Assembly (NCBI GenBank): GCA_001800075.1
Contig: MGUR01000058.1
Coordinates: 3,549-20,208, forward strand
DNA: 16,660 nucleotides
Source of the DNA: Elusimicrobia bacterium RIFCSPLOWO2_01_FULL_59_12
Lineage (GTDB): Bacteria; Elusimicrobiota; Elusimicrobia; 2-01-FULL-59-12
Direction: 5' to 3'
The notes under the pieces were generated by a model. That model made no database searches. It saw only the letters and a list, made by a program, of their open reading frames with translations, and was not told where the DNA came from. Position numbers and translations under genes: made by a program. Numbering within the stretch: the first letter of the stretch is position 1; every line of letters begins with the position of its first letter. Below are positions 5,511-13,544 of the stretch, piece by piece.

Positions 5511-7493
5511 ATGCTCCATCTGATCGTCTTCCTTTCCTATTCCCTCCTTTCGCTCGCGTTCCTTCACCGCCTGCTTCCGGTCTGGGGCTCCATGATTCCC
5601 GGCGGTTTACAGGATACGCGGCTCTTTTTATGGAACGCGTGGTGGTTTCGCCACGCGGTTGACGTTCTGCACACCCACCCGTTCTTCACCCGGCTTTTAT
5701 TTCATCCGTTCGGGTCGTCCCTGGTCTCCCATGACTACCCGCTCTGGATGAGCGGGGTGACCTATACCGCGCAGAACGCCGGGTTGAACCTCATTGCCTC
5801 TTCCAATATTTGGTTTATCCTTTCCTGGATTCTGGCGGGGCTCTGTTCTTATTTGCTTGTTTGGGAAGTTGTTCGCGCGCGGGGCCCGGCCCTGGTCGCA
5901 GGGCTTTATGTGATGACGCACAACTACACCCTGGCGCGCGCGATGCAGAACTGGGGGCAGTTCAATCTCTGGGGGATCGCGCTTTTCCTCTGGCTGTTCG
6001 TGCGCGCCAGACGGCTCGGCCGGACGCAGGATTACGCGCTGGCGGGCGCGGCGCTCGCCTGGACCGCGGCTTGTCACTACTACTTCCTGATTTACTGCGG
6101 GGCGATCTGGCTGGCGGTCGTTGCGGCGGACCTATTTCCTGTCCGCCTGCACGTGGAACGCGGCGGCCACCCGAAGGTCCAGCGCTTCTTTATGGGTATG
6201 GCGATGGGATCGGGGCTCATCGCAGGTTGGATCTTGCGCCACCCCGGGGAAATAGCGATCGGCTCAAACGTTATCAGCCTCACGACACCGGCCAATGCGC
6301 TGCTGATCATGTGGCTGGCTTTATTCGGGTGGTTTGCCGGGAGGTACACGTGGCGTTTGGAACGATGCGCAGCACCTGTATGCCCTATGACCCGCAACGC
6401 CATCCTCGCTTTAACCGCCCTGATCTGCCTGTCACCTTTGTTGATTGCCGCCGTCAAGCTGGCGCTAGCGGGAGATTACCCCCGACAGCATATTTTGTGG
6501 AAGACGCCGCCCATGGGAGTCGATCTGATCGGGCTGTTTACGCCCAACCCGCTCAATGCCTGGTGGGGACCCGGCGTCACCCGATGGCTGACGGCGCATA
6601 ACATTTACCCGGAGGAGCAGGCCGGAGGAGGAATCGGGTGGGTGTGTTTGGGGATTCTGATATGGAGCCGGAGAGCCTCACCCACCGCTTCAGGCGGTCC
6701 CCTCTCTCCCGCCGGGAGAGGGGTTGGGGGTAAGGCCGGCCGGTGGCTGATGCTGGCCGTCTCCGCTACAGTGCTTTCCCTGGGATCTTATCTTCACATT
6801 TTCCAGTGGAACACCTGGATGCCCCTGCCTTTTTATGTGTGGCGTCTTCTGCCCGTGCTGGGAAATGTCCGGCTGCCCGAACGCTGGATGGCGGTGGGGG
6901 CGATCGCCTGGAGCGTGGTGCTGGCGCTGGCGATGATCATGCTGGCGCGAAAAAAGGGTTGGCCGTTGAACCGGGTTTGCCTTCTGGCCGGCGCGCTGAT
7001 TCTGCTGGAAAACTGGCCCGGGATTCCGCTCGGTTCACCCCCCCAGAGTCACCCCGTCTATGAGCGGCTTCGGACCCTGCCGGTCGGCGGCGTCTTGCCG
7101 CTCCCCTTGTACATCGGCGACTCCAGCCGGGGTTCGGGCCAGGGCCAACGGGTTTTGGATCAGATGGGCTCCCAGATTTATCACCAACAACCCATGCTGG
7201 GCGGTTACATCGGCCGGGTTTCCCTGGAGTTGATCAAGAAGTACGAAACCGACCCGTTCTTCGGCAGGCTGCTGAATCTGGAAGAGGGCGAATCGGTTGA
7301 AGCGCTATCCCTATCAACCGGAAGGGCATGCAAATCGATTCTAGATTTTGAAGCGAATTATATCCTGATGTACCCAAAGGCGCTGAATGCCTCCACCCTC
7401 GCCTTCGTAAAGAACTCACTGCCCTTGAGTTTGCTCGTCCGGGAAGAGGGCATTGAGCTGCACCGCATCGACTGCCAAAAGACCCACAAGTAA
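5511..7493 (+). CDS. Large polytopic membrane protein, GT-C/YfhO-like
   Basis: 660 residues with roughly a dozen hydrophobic helices over the first 500 residues and a soluble tail (about 510-660). The first outer loop has QDTRLFLWNAWWF and LFHPFGSSLVSHDYPLW. An acidic residue in this loop followed by a 'FyPlG' pattern is typical of GT-C fold lipid-linked-sugar glycosyltransferases and of YfhO-like proteins; no specific reaction can be assigned. The start at ATG 5511 begins directly with a hydrophobic segment. At about residues 388-408 an in-frame palindromic repeat (reading SPTASGGPLSPAGRGVGG) lies in a loop between helices. The gene stands alone between pilT and the surface-protein operon and may have its own short-leader promoter. 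Confidence 0.72.
   Translation: MLHLIVFLSYSLLSLAFLHRLLPVWGSMIPGGLQDTRLFLWNAWWFRHAVDVLHTHPFFTRLLFHPFGSSLVSHDYPLWMSGVTYTAQNAGLNLIASSNIWFILSWILAGLCSYLLVWEVVRARGPALVAGLYVMTHNYTLARAMQNWGQFNLWGIALFLWLFVRARRLGRTQDYALAGAALAWTAACHYYFLIYCGAIWLAVVAADLFPVRLHVERGGHPKVQRFFMGMAMGSGLIAGWILRHPGEIAIGSNVISLTTPANALLIMWLALFGWFAGRYTWRLERCAAPVCPMTRNAILALTALICLSPLLIAAVKLALAGDYPRQHILWKTPPMGVDLIGLFTPNPLNAWWGPGVTRWLTAHNIYPEEQAGGGIGWVCLGILIWSRRASPTASGGPLSPAGRGVGGKAGRWLMLAVSATVLSLGSYLHIFQWNTWMPLPFYVWRLLPVLGNVRLPERWMAVGAIAWSVVLALAMIMLARKKGWPLNRVCLLAGALILLENWPGIPLGSPPQSHPVYERLRTLPVGGVLPLPLYIGDSSRGSGQGQRVLDQMGSQIYHQQPMLGGYIGRVSLELIKKYETDPFFGRLLNLEEGESVEALSLSTGRACKSILDFEANYILMYPKALNASTLAFVKNSLPLSLLVREEGIELHRIDCQKTHK
6674..6735 (+). 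repeat. In-frame palindromic repeat inside membrane protein gene
   Basis: The core CTCTCCC-GCC-GGGAGAG (7 bp, extended to 10 with one G-T pair) is flanked by CACCCACCGCTTCAGGCGG and GTTGGGGGTAAGG. Translated products of the type PLSPAGRGVGG are a familiar sign of a dispersed GC-rich repeat in bacterial genomes. The length keeps the host frame open. Confidence 0.75.
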
Positions 7494-7506
7494 TTAAAAT
7501 AAATAC

Positions 7507-7536
7507 GTAAACATTTACATTCAAGTTGCTTAAAAT
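7507..7536 (+). promoter_or_regulatory. Candidate promoter of the surface-protein/REC-sigma operon
   Basis: TAAACA (7508-7513), a 17-base spacer and TAAAAT (7531-7536) resemble a sigma-70 promoter. The palindrome GTAAA-CA-TTTAC (7507-7518) overlaps the -35 and could be an operator. The local AT-richness stands out from the GC-rich surroundings. No GGAAC-type ECF -35 was recognised. Confidence 0.5.
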
Positions 7537-7537
7537 C

Positions 7538-7553
7538 GCTACCACTTGGTAGC
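7538..7553 (+). promoter_or_regulatory. Leader hairpin GCTACC-ACTT-GGTAGC
   Basis: A perfect 6-bp stem with a 4-base loop starts near the predicted transcription start, about 40 bases before ATG 7594. No T-run follows on the + strand, so it is not a terminator in that direction; it may stabilise or regulate the 5' end. Confidence 0.45.
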
Positions 7554-7593
7554 CGATGAATGAATATTTGTCCGAGTTGCGGGTCTAACAGGT

Positions 7594-8712
7594 ATGAGGC
7601 GGCTGATTCTCCTCCTGCTCATGGCCGGCGCCCCCCCTGAAGCTTCAGGCACGGGCACCGCCGCGGCCAACTTCCTCAAGCTGGGGATTGGGCCGCGGGC
7701 CATCGCCCTGGGGGAAGCGCAAGTCGGCCTGGCGGATGATGTGTATGCCGCCTACTGGAACCCGGCGGGGCTGGCCCACCTGCAGGTGCAGGAAGCCGGT
7801 TTTGTTCAGAATCAATATCTTGAAGACATCAGCGAGCAGTACCTCGCCTACGCGCTGCCGAGGCCTTCCCTGGGTACCTTTGCAGGAAGTCTCACCTACC
7901 TCCATGTAGGAAAAATCCAAGGCTATGACGCTGCCGGCCAGCCCACGGGGAAAGTGGATTCCAGCGATACGTCGTTATCTCTGTCTCATGCGCGCGCCTA
8001 TTTTGCAGACCGGCGGATGGGGTCCGGAATTTCCGTTGGAATGACCGGGAAATATGTTCGGGAGCGGTTGGATACGGTCTCCTCCGGCGCCTACGCGGGA
8101 GACCTGGGGGTGATGTTCACTCCCGGGAAAAAATGGGGAGAGCATCTGGATGGATGGAAGGCGGGCGCGGTCGTGCGCAACCTGGGGAGCGCCCTAAAGT
8201 TTGACCGGGACGCGTTCAGCCTGCCCGGCAGCGTCAACGCGGGCCTTTCCTATGCCGGCCAGTGGAGGGGCGAATCGTACACGCTCGTTCTCGATGGGCG
8301 ACAACCGAAGGCCGGTCCTCGGTCATTTGGAGGCGGTATCGAACTTCGCACCCTGCAATTTGTGATTGTCCGCGCCGGCTATACCTCGGAAGGGGATTTG
8401 GGGAACGGTTTGCGCTTGGGCGGCGGTCTGCGGTTCAAGGTTGTCCAAGTGGATTACGCGTACGCGGGTGCGGGCGGCTTTGGCGCGGCGCATCGCATCG
8501 GGCTGACCCTTCGGTTCGGGAAAGTGCCGGACAACCCTCAGTATGCCGCGCAGCGCTGGTATGACAAAGGCATGCGTGATTACAGCGGAAGACGTTTTAC
8601 AGACGCACTGGTTGAATTCAATAAAGCTTTGGAAATCGACCCCTTGCACCCTGACGCGTTGAAAATGATGAAACAAACCTATGAAGAGATCAAAACCATG
8701 GTCCCGCAATAG
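7594..8712 (+). CDS. PorV/PorQ-like outer-membrane beta-barrel protein with C-terminal TPR
   Basis: 372 residues. Residues 1-23 form a signal peptide (MRRLILLLLMAGAPPEASGT). The mature start AAANFLKLGIGPRAIALGEA and DVYAAYWNPAGLAHL is the hallmark of the PorV/PorQ family (FadL-like barrels). Alternating hydrophobic strands fill residues 60-310. A TPR-like unit ends the protein (about 322-365: WYDKGMRDYSGRRFTDALVEFNKALEIDP). In Bacteroidetes, PorV works with the type IX secretion system; in other phyla the family is common beside surface proteins without a proven role. The Shine-Dalgarno is poor (ACAGGT). The gene leads a chain of six overlapping or adjacent genes, and its last 32 bases overlap the next gene's start. 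Confidence 0.85.
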   Translation: MRRLILLLLMAGAPPEASGTGTAAANFLKLGIGPRAIALGEAQVGLADDVYAAYWNPAGLAHLQVQEAGFVQNQYLEDISEQYLAYALPRPSLGTFAGSLTYLHVGKIQGYDAAGQPTGKVDSSDTSLSLSHARAYFADRRMGSGISVGMTGKYVRERLDTVSSGAYAGDLGVMFTPGKKWGEHLDGWKAGAVVRNLGSALKFDRDAFSLPGSVNAGLSYAGQWRGESYTLVLDGRQPKAGPRSFGGGIELRTLQFVIVRAGYTSEGDLGNGLRLGGGLRFKVVQVDYAYAGAGGFGAAHRIGLTLRFGKVPDNPQYAAQRWYDKGMRDYSGRRFTDALVEFNKALEIDPLHPDALKMMKQTYEEIKTMVPQ

Positions 8713-10138
8713 CAGCCTCCCGGCGTCCGCAGTGCTTCTATTCGCCATTCAGGCGGGCTGGGGCGCTTCCTCTCGGGGCGGCAATTACACGCTGGTGAAA
8801 TCCCATTGGGGGGGCTCGGGGGCTGTCCGCCCTGGGAGCGGAAGCGCCGCGCTTTCCGGAAGCGCGGGCGAACCGGTCGCAGGAAATCATCTTGGCAACG
8901 CGTCTCACGATCTGATTTCCGGTTATTTCTCAGGCCATCTGGGCGCCGGTCCCGGTTTGCATGTTCTCCGGACTCAAGTTGGAAATACGTCTTTTTATCA
9001 GGATGGCGTGCAAGTCGGCGTGCCTCTTCAGGCCACCGTTCAGGTCGTGTTCTCCGATCAGCTGAATCCATCCACATTGGCCGCAGGGATCCAGATCGTG
9101 GTTGCGTTGGATCATATGGGACGACAGCGTAATGAACCTGTGCCCGTACGCTATGAGTACGATCCTGCCGGAGCGATTGTCCTCTTATCGGCTGCTCCCG
9201 GCTGGTTGGGAAACACGCTGTACGAGATTCACATCACGCCCGGCCTTCAGAGCATTGATGGGTTTACACCTTCCAATGCCGCTCCCATCCGGTTCGTCAC
9301 GGCGATGGACCCCCGGCAGGAAAATGTGGTGCAATCGCCTGTGGCCGGTGGCGCTGCGGGCGCCCCGCCGCGAGGGCCTGTCGGAGCCTCGGACCGCATC
9401 GAATTGAACTTCCCCGCTGGGGCCCTGCCGGATTATTCTGTGGCCTTGGTCAGCCGGGACCCTCTCCATGCGCCCTTGCGCGTCTCCCCTTCCATTATTC
9501 TGGAAGCCAACCAAAAAGCTGCCGCCCGGAACAACCGGTATGGTGTTCCCATCGCAATCCAGGAGGTCACTATCTACACCCTGCAGGGACAACGACTGGA
9601 GTCTCTTTCAAGACCCGTCTTATTTTCCATGGCTTACAACGACATAGCGGGGCAGGCGGGTGGGATCATCCGGACGCAGAGCCTCTCCATCTGGGCGCTG
9701 GATGAAGAGCACCGCTTGTGGGTCAAACTGCCGGACAGCGTGGTCCATGCTGACGCCCGAGTGGTCTCGGCTCCGGTGGCGCGCTTTTCAGTATTCGCGC
9801 TGATGGGGGCGCCTTCCGGCAACGCCTCGGATGTCATGGTGTTCCCCGTCCCCTGGCGGCCAAACGGGCCTTCCGCGGGCGACGGGCCCGGGAATACGGG
9901 GACCCATGCGGGCGGCATGACGTTCAGCAATCTGCCTTCGGAGTGTCTGATTCGAATCTATACCCTGAGCGGCGACCTGGTGCGCGAGTTGAGCCATTCC
10001 GATCTATCCGGAGCCCTCGGACAGGAACATTGGGACGGAAGAACGGCCCATGGGAAGAACGCCGCGAGCGGCGTCTATTTATGGCGTGTTGAATCTATGA
10101 CGGACGGCAAAAACGGCAAATTGATGATTATTCGATAA
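8681..10138 (+). CDS. Secreted surface protein with Ig-like and FlgD-like C-terminal domain
   Basis: 485 residues. ATG 8681 overlaps the barrel gene by 32 bases and gives a signal peptide (basic RSKPWSR, then SAVLLFAIQAGWGAS). The N-terminal Gly/Ser-rich part (HWGGSGAVRPGSGSAALSGS, GEPVAG, LISGYFSGHLG) resembles repeats in Elusimicrobia-type surface proteins. A bacterial Ig-like (Big_5 style) region at about 105-210 includes VVFSDQLNPST and LYEIHITPGLQSIDG. The C-terminal domain (about 386-485) has VFPVPWRPN, LIRIYTLSGDLVREL, WDGRTAHGKNAASGVYLWR and KLMIIR, a FlgD-Ig-like fold seen in type IX-like sorting tails. It is likely exported to the surface, perhaps through the neighbouring barrel protein; this link is inferred. 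Confidence 0.75.
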   Translation: MKRSKPWSRNSSLPASAVLLFAIQAGWGASSRGGNYTLVKSHWGGSGAVRPGSGSAALSGSAGEPVAGNHLGNASHDLISGYFSGHLGAGPGLHVLRTQVGNTSFYQDGVQVGVPLQATVQVVFSDQLNPSTLAAGIQIVVALDHMGRQRNEPVPVRYEYDPAGAIVLLSAAPGWLGNTLYEIHITPGLQSIDGFTPSNAAPIRFVTAMDPRQENVVQSPVAGGAAGAPPRGPVGASDRIELNFPAGALPDYSVALVSRDPLHAPLRVSPSIILEANQKAAARNNRYGVPIAIQEVTIYTLQGQRLESLSRPVLFSMAYNDIAGQAGGIIRTQSLSIWALDEEHRLWVKLPDSVVHADARVVSAPVARFSVFALMGAPSGNASDVMVFPVPWRPNGPSAGDGPGNTGTHAGGMTFSNLPSECLIRIYTLSGDLVRELSHSDLSGALGQEHWDGRTAHGKNAASGVYLWRVESMTDGKNGKLMIIR

Positions 10139-10157
10139 CGTTGAACGGGAGGATGTC

Positions 10158-10892
10158 ATGAACAAATGGATCTATATCGGGATGCTCTGGTCAACTGTCA
10201 CAGCGTCCCACGCGGCCGTGCCGAATCAAATCACATATCAAGGGACATTGAAAGAAGGGGGGGTGCCGGTCACCGGCGTCCGCACGATGCAGTTCCGGCT
10301 CACCAATGTGGATGGCACGGCCGTCTATTGGTCGGGTGGCCTCACGCCTGTCACTGTGAATCAGGGGTTATTTTCCACGATCCTGGCCCCGGCAGGCGTG
10401 AATTGGCAGGCCATCAGCCCGTACATCGAAGTGTCGGTGCAGGGGCAGGTGTTGTTGCCGCGTGAACCGGTCACGTCCACCGCTTACGCGCTGACATGCG
10501 GTTCCATTTCAGATGGATCCGTCCTCAGCGGCATGATCGCGATGTTTGCAAATGCTTGCCCGGCCGGATGGGCGCGCTTCAGCGCCATGGACGGTCTGTT
10601 TCCAATGGGCGGCGGTGCGTATGGGGTTAGAGGCGGGAGTGCGTCCCATTTCCACACGACACCTAATCATCAACACGCGTTGGCTACAGCCCAATCCTTT
10701 AACGCTGGGTGTTATGCTGGACCTGTAGGAGTCGTAAATGGCGGAGGGCCGGGACTCGTTGGGATACCGGGAGGCGCTTACTGCGGTTATCGACAGGTTA
10801 CGGTAAATACCACCTCAAATGGGAGTGGAGCGACGGATTCCGTAAGCAATGTGCCTCCTTATCTGACGATGGTCTTTTGCCAAAAACAATGA
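10158..10892 (+). CDS. Secreted phage tail-collar-domain protein
   Basis: 244 residues after a clear ribosome site (GGGAGGATGTC, then ATG). Residues 1-19 are a signal peptide ending TASHAA. The N-terminal domain (VPNQITYQGTL, TMQFRLTNVDGTAVYW, VNQGLFSTILAP, PREPVTSTAYAL) is the beta domain often placed before collagen-like or tail-fibre parts in secreted bacterial proteins. The C-terminal part has VLSGMIAMFANACPAGW, GGSASHFHTTPNHQH and VPPYLTMVFCQKQ, the tail-collar/microcystin-dependent-protein motif. The His-rich loop may bind metal. The role is probably surface adhesion or display; there is no other phage gene nearby, so this is not a prophage. The stop overlaps the next ATG (ATGA). Confidence 0.8.
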   Translation: MNKWIYIGMLWSTVTASHAAVPNQITYQGTLKEGGVPVTGVRTMQFRLTNVDGTAVYWSGGLTPVTVNQGLFSTILAPAGVNWQAISPYIEVSVQGQVLLPREPVTSTAYALTCGSISDGSVLSGMIAMFANACPAGWARFSAMDGLFPMGGGAYGVRGGSASHFHTTPNHQHALATAQSFNAGCYAGPVGVVNGGGPGLVGIPGGAYCGYRQVTVNTTSNGSGATDSVSNVPPYLTMVFCQKQ

Positions 10893-12163
10893 GACTGTTT
10901 GTAGTCCTTCTTCTTGGATGTTTGATGATGCTCAATGTCTCGTGGGCAGGGGCTGTTTCTCCGGACATGGCCACGGGTGTTTCGGCATTCCAGGAACGTC
11001 GCTGGAAGGAGGCGATGGCGGCCTTTCTGGAAGTGTTGGGACAAGACCCGCGAAACGCCAAGGCGCGGACGTATTTGAATTTAGCGGCCAAGGAAATCCA
11101 AGCCCAGCAGCAAACCCGGATGCAGGAAGATCGGCTGCGGGTGCTTTCGCAGACGGCCCAGCGGCTCGAAGACAACCGAATGAACGCGGAGCCCATTGAA
11201 GCCGCCCTCCTGGATTCGACACAGGCAGAGGAGCGTGCGCGAGAGGAGCGGTGGCAAGCCTCCTGCGAAGAGGCCGACGTCGAAATGGAATTGGGGCATC
11301 TTTTGCCTGCGTACGACCGGGTGTCAGGCGTGCTGTCTGAAAATTCCAGCCACAGGCGAGCCCAGCAACTGCTGAGTGAACTCCAGAGCCGGGCCCATTT
11401 TATGCTGGAACGAGGGACGTCGCTCACCTCGGGGGATCGCTTCGCCTTGGAAGGATTTTACGCCTATAGCGGCGCGGACTACGCCGCGGCAGTGGCCGCG
11501 TGGAGAAAAGGCGCGGCCCTTCTTCAGCAGACGAATTCCACCCCGGAGGCCGCGCGCCTGCTAAAAACTTTGCGCTACCAACCCTATTGGAAAATCGCCG
11601 AGGCACGCGTCGAAGAGATCCGGCGCGCCGCTGAGACGCTGGAGGCGTTTCAAAAGGGCACCGCTTTCTATGCGCAGGGCGAATTCGAGCAGGCGCTTCA
11701 CGCCTTCCGGAGGATAGCCATCCTGAATCCGGATTACCCGCATCTCGGTTCCTATCTCACCCAGTCGGAGGCCGCCGTGGAGAAAGATCGCGCGCGCAGG
11801 CTCGGCGAGCGGAAGCAAAAAGAGATCGCCCGTTTGTTCGACGCGGGCCTTGCCGCGCTGCAGCAGGAGCATTACCGCGAGGCGGAACATATTTTTCAAC
11901 AAGCGCTGGTTTTGGACAGTCAGCATGAACAGGCGCGCTCCTATCTCGCCCAGGTGCAGGCGGAACTGCACCGGCGGCACGACCCCCAACAAGCCCAGCA
12001 GCATTACGAGGCGGGCCTGGTCGCCTATGCCGGCGGCCGTTTGGAAGATGCCGTCCGAGAGTGGAACATGGCCGCCCGGATGCATCCAGACCATGCCAAG
12101 TCACTGCACGCCCTGGCAAAAGTCCAGAAGGAGCTGGCCTTGAACAATGAGATTGTTCCCTAA
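10889..12163 (+). CDS. Secreted TPR-repeat protein
   Basis: 424 residues from ATG 10889, which overlaps the previous TGA (ATGA) and gives a signal sequence (MRLFVVLLLGCLMMLNVSWA). The LLGC at 8-11 looks like a lipobox, but the hydrophobic stretch continues past it, so either a lipoprotein or a normal secreted form is possible. One TPR lies near the N-terminus (about 28-65), followed by a Gln/Arg/Glu-rich helical middle (about 70-130). At least three more TPRs sit near the C-terminus, around YAQGEFEQALHAFRRIAILNPDY, GLAALQQEHYREAEHIFQQAL and YEAGLVAYAGGRLEDAVREW. The repeats probably act as a periplasmic protein-binding scaffold. Because it lies directly before the kinase gene (17-base overlap), it may feed signals to the kinase sensor domain; this is inference. 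Confidence 0.82.
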   Translation: MRLFVVLLLGCLMMLNVSWAGAVSPDMATGVSAFQERRWKEAMAAFLEVLGQDPRNAKARTYLNLAAKEIQAQQQTRMQEDRLRVLSQTAQRLEDNRMNAEPIEAALLDSTQAEERAREERWQASCEEADVEMELGHLLPAYDRVSGVLSENSSHRRAQQLLSELQSRAHFMLERGTSLTSGDRFALEGFYAYSGADYAAAVAAWRKGAALLQQTNSTPEAARLLKTLRYQPYWKIAEARVEEIRRAAETLEAFQKGTAFYAQGEFEQALHAFRRIAILNPDYPHLGSYLTQSEAAVEKDRARRLGERKQKEIARLFDAGLAALQQEHYREAEHIFQQALVLDSQHEQARSYLAQVQAELHRRHDPQQAQQHYEAGLVAYAGGRLEDAVREWNMAARMHPDHAKSLHALAKVQKELALNNEIVP

Positions 12164-13544
12164 ACTCGCGCTCTCCGTTTCGTTGGTGCTGGCCGCAACT
12201 CTGGTGTGTCTCACGCTTTGCTTCTACTTTGCGGAAAAGCGCCAGATTCGCTTGGAAGCCGGGCTCGAACGGCAAGCGTTGCTCAACAACCTGGCGCACA
12301 TCGCACAAGAGTCCTTTTTAACGAACGATGATCTCTTGCTGGTCAAATACACACGCTGGCTCTCAAAATGGAACCCCTCCATGATCAGCGCGAGCGTCGC
12401 GGATACGCGCGGGGCGGTCGTGGCGCATTCAGAGCCCCATCGGATCGGACAGAGAGCGCTTTCAGGCGGTACGGAGGCCTCCAAAATGCTTCTGCTGAGC
12501 CATCCCGTTCGCTTGGGTAATCGCTGGCTGGGGACCGCCTCCGTGTCTTTTTCCGAGAAAACGCTGGAGGATGTGTTGCGATATCGAGTGGGCCAGTTGC
12601 GGCGCCGGCTCTTGCAGATCGCCGCTGCGGCGATGGCGGCGGGATGGGTTGTTTGCCTGGGTCTCTCGTGCTCCTGGACGCGGCCTATTAAGCAACTTAC
12701 CTGCCTGGCGGGACAGGTCGGCCGCGGCCAATGGGACTTAGACCTGGGGTCCCTCGGCCGGCGTCATGACGAGTTGGGGGTGTTGTCCCGCGCCTTTAAA
12801 GGGATGAGCGAGCAACTCCGGCAACTGGACGCGATGAAGGAAGATTTTGTCTCCGCCGTGACGCATGAACTGAGATCGCCCTTGGGCGCGATCGAATCGT
12901 ATCTGAATCTGATCGCCGAGGAACTCCATGAAGGAATTCCGGCGGCCGCGTGGGAAAACTACCTGGAAAGACTGCGAATCAATACCCGCCGCCTGGCGCG
13001 CTTCGTGAACGATCTCCTGGATGTGGCGGCTTTAGAGCGGGGAAAAATACAGCTGGAACAACGGCCTGTCGACCTGGTGTTGACGGCGCAGGATGTCATG
13101 GGCTTGTTTGCCTTAAAGTTTAAGGAAAAATGTCTTTCTTATGAGATCGCGGGCAACTCGAAGTCGGGGTGGGTTGTCGCAGATCCCGATAAGATCCGGC
13201 ACGTGCTGACCAACCTGGTGTCCAACGCCATCAAGTTTACGCCGGATGGCGGGAGCGTCCGGATTGTCATCGACGCTTTGGAATCCCAGAAGCTTTTGCG
13301 CATCAGCGTGATCGACACGGGGTTTGGGATCGCTGAAAATGACCGGGTGAAGATTTTCAGTAAATTCGAGCAGGTTCGCTTCGCGCGACAGCAGGCAAGC
13401 GGCCCTAAAGGAACGGGGCTCGGGCTCACTCTATGTAAAGCGTTGGTCGAGCTGCATGGGCAAACTTTAAGCGTGGAAAGCGAGTTGGGAAAAGGGAGCG
13501 TCTTTTCTTTCGCGTTGCCCATCGCGGAAGGGGGATTCCATTGA
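12147..13544 (+). CDS. Membrane sensor histidine kinase
   Basis: 465 residues. TM1 is at about 7-28, a periplasmic sensor domain of about 120 residues at 30-150, TM2 at about 155-175, and a HAMP linker at 176-230. HisKA carries the phospho-acceptor in DFVSAVTHELRSPL (H240). The ATPase domain has the N box HVLTNLVSNAIKFTPDGG (352-369), G1 VIDTGFGIAEND (388-399) and G2 GPKGTGLGLTLCKALVELHG (419-438). All catalytic motifs are intact. It would autophosphorylate H240 and pass phosphate to a receiver Asp. The downstream gene, overlapping by TTGA, encodes a REC domain fused to a sigma factor and is the obvious partner. The start overlaps the TPR gene by 17 bases, so translation is probably coupled. 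The sensor domain is not a recognisable PAS or Cache from its sequence alone. Confidence 0.93.
   Translation: MRLFPKLALSVSLVLAATLVCLTLCFYFAEKRQIRLEAGLERQALLNNLAHIAQESFLTNDDLLLVKYTRWLSKWNPSMISASVADTRGAVVAHSEPHRIGQRALSGGTEASKMLLLSHPVRLGNRWLGTASVSFSEKTLEDVLRYRVGQLRRRLLQIAAAAMAAGWVVCLGLSCSWTRPIKQLTCLAGQVGRGQWDLDLGSLGRRHDELGVLSRAFKGMSEQLRQLDAMKEDFVSAVTHELRSPLGAIESYLNLIAEELHEGIPAAAWENYLERLRINTRRLARFVNDLLDVAALERGKIQLEQRPVDLVLTAQDVMGLFALKFKEKCLSYEIAGNSKSGWVVADPDKIRHVLTNLVSNAIKFTPDGGSVRIVIDALESQKLLRISVIDTGFGIAENDRVKIFSKFEQVRFARQQASGPKGTGLGLTLCKALVELHGQTLSVESELGKGSVFSFALPIAEGGFH

Noticed and set aside
10709..10888. Upstream extension of the TPR gene frame
   Set aside because: It lies inside the tail-collar gene in another frame; ATG 10889 gives an ATGA overlap and a signal sequence.
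10158..10892. Prophage remnant suggested by the tail-collar domain
   Set aside because: The protein has a signal peptide and sits in a surface-protein operon with no phage genes nearby.
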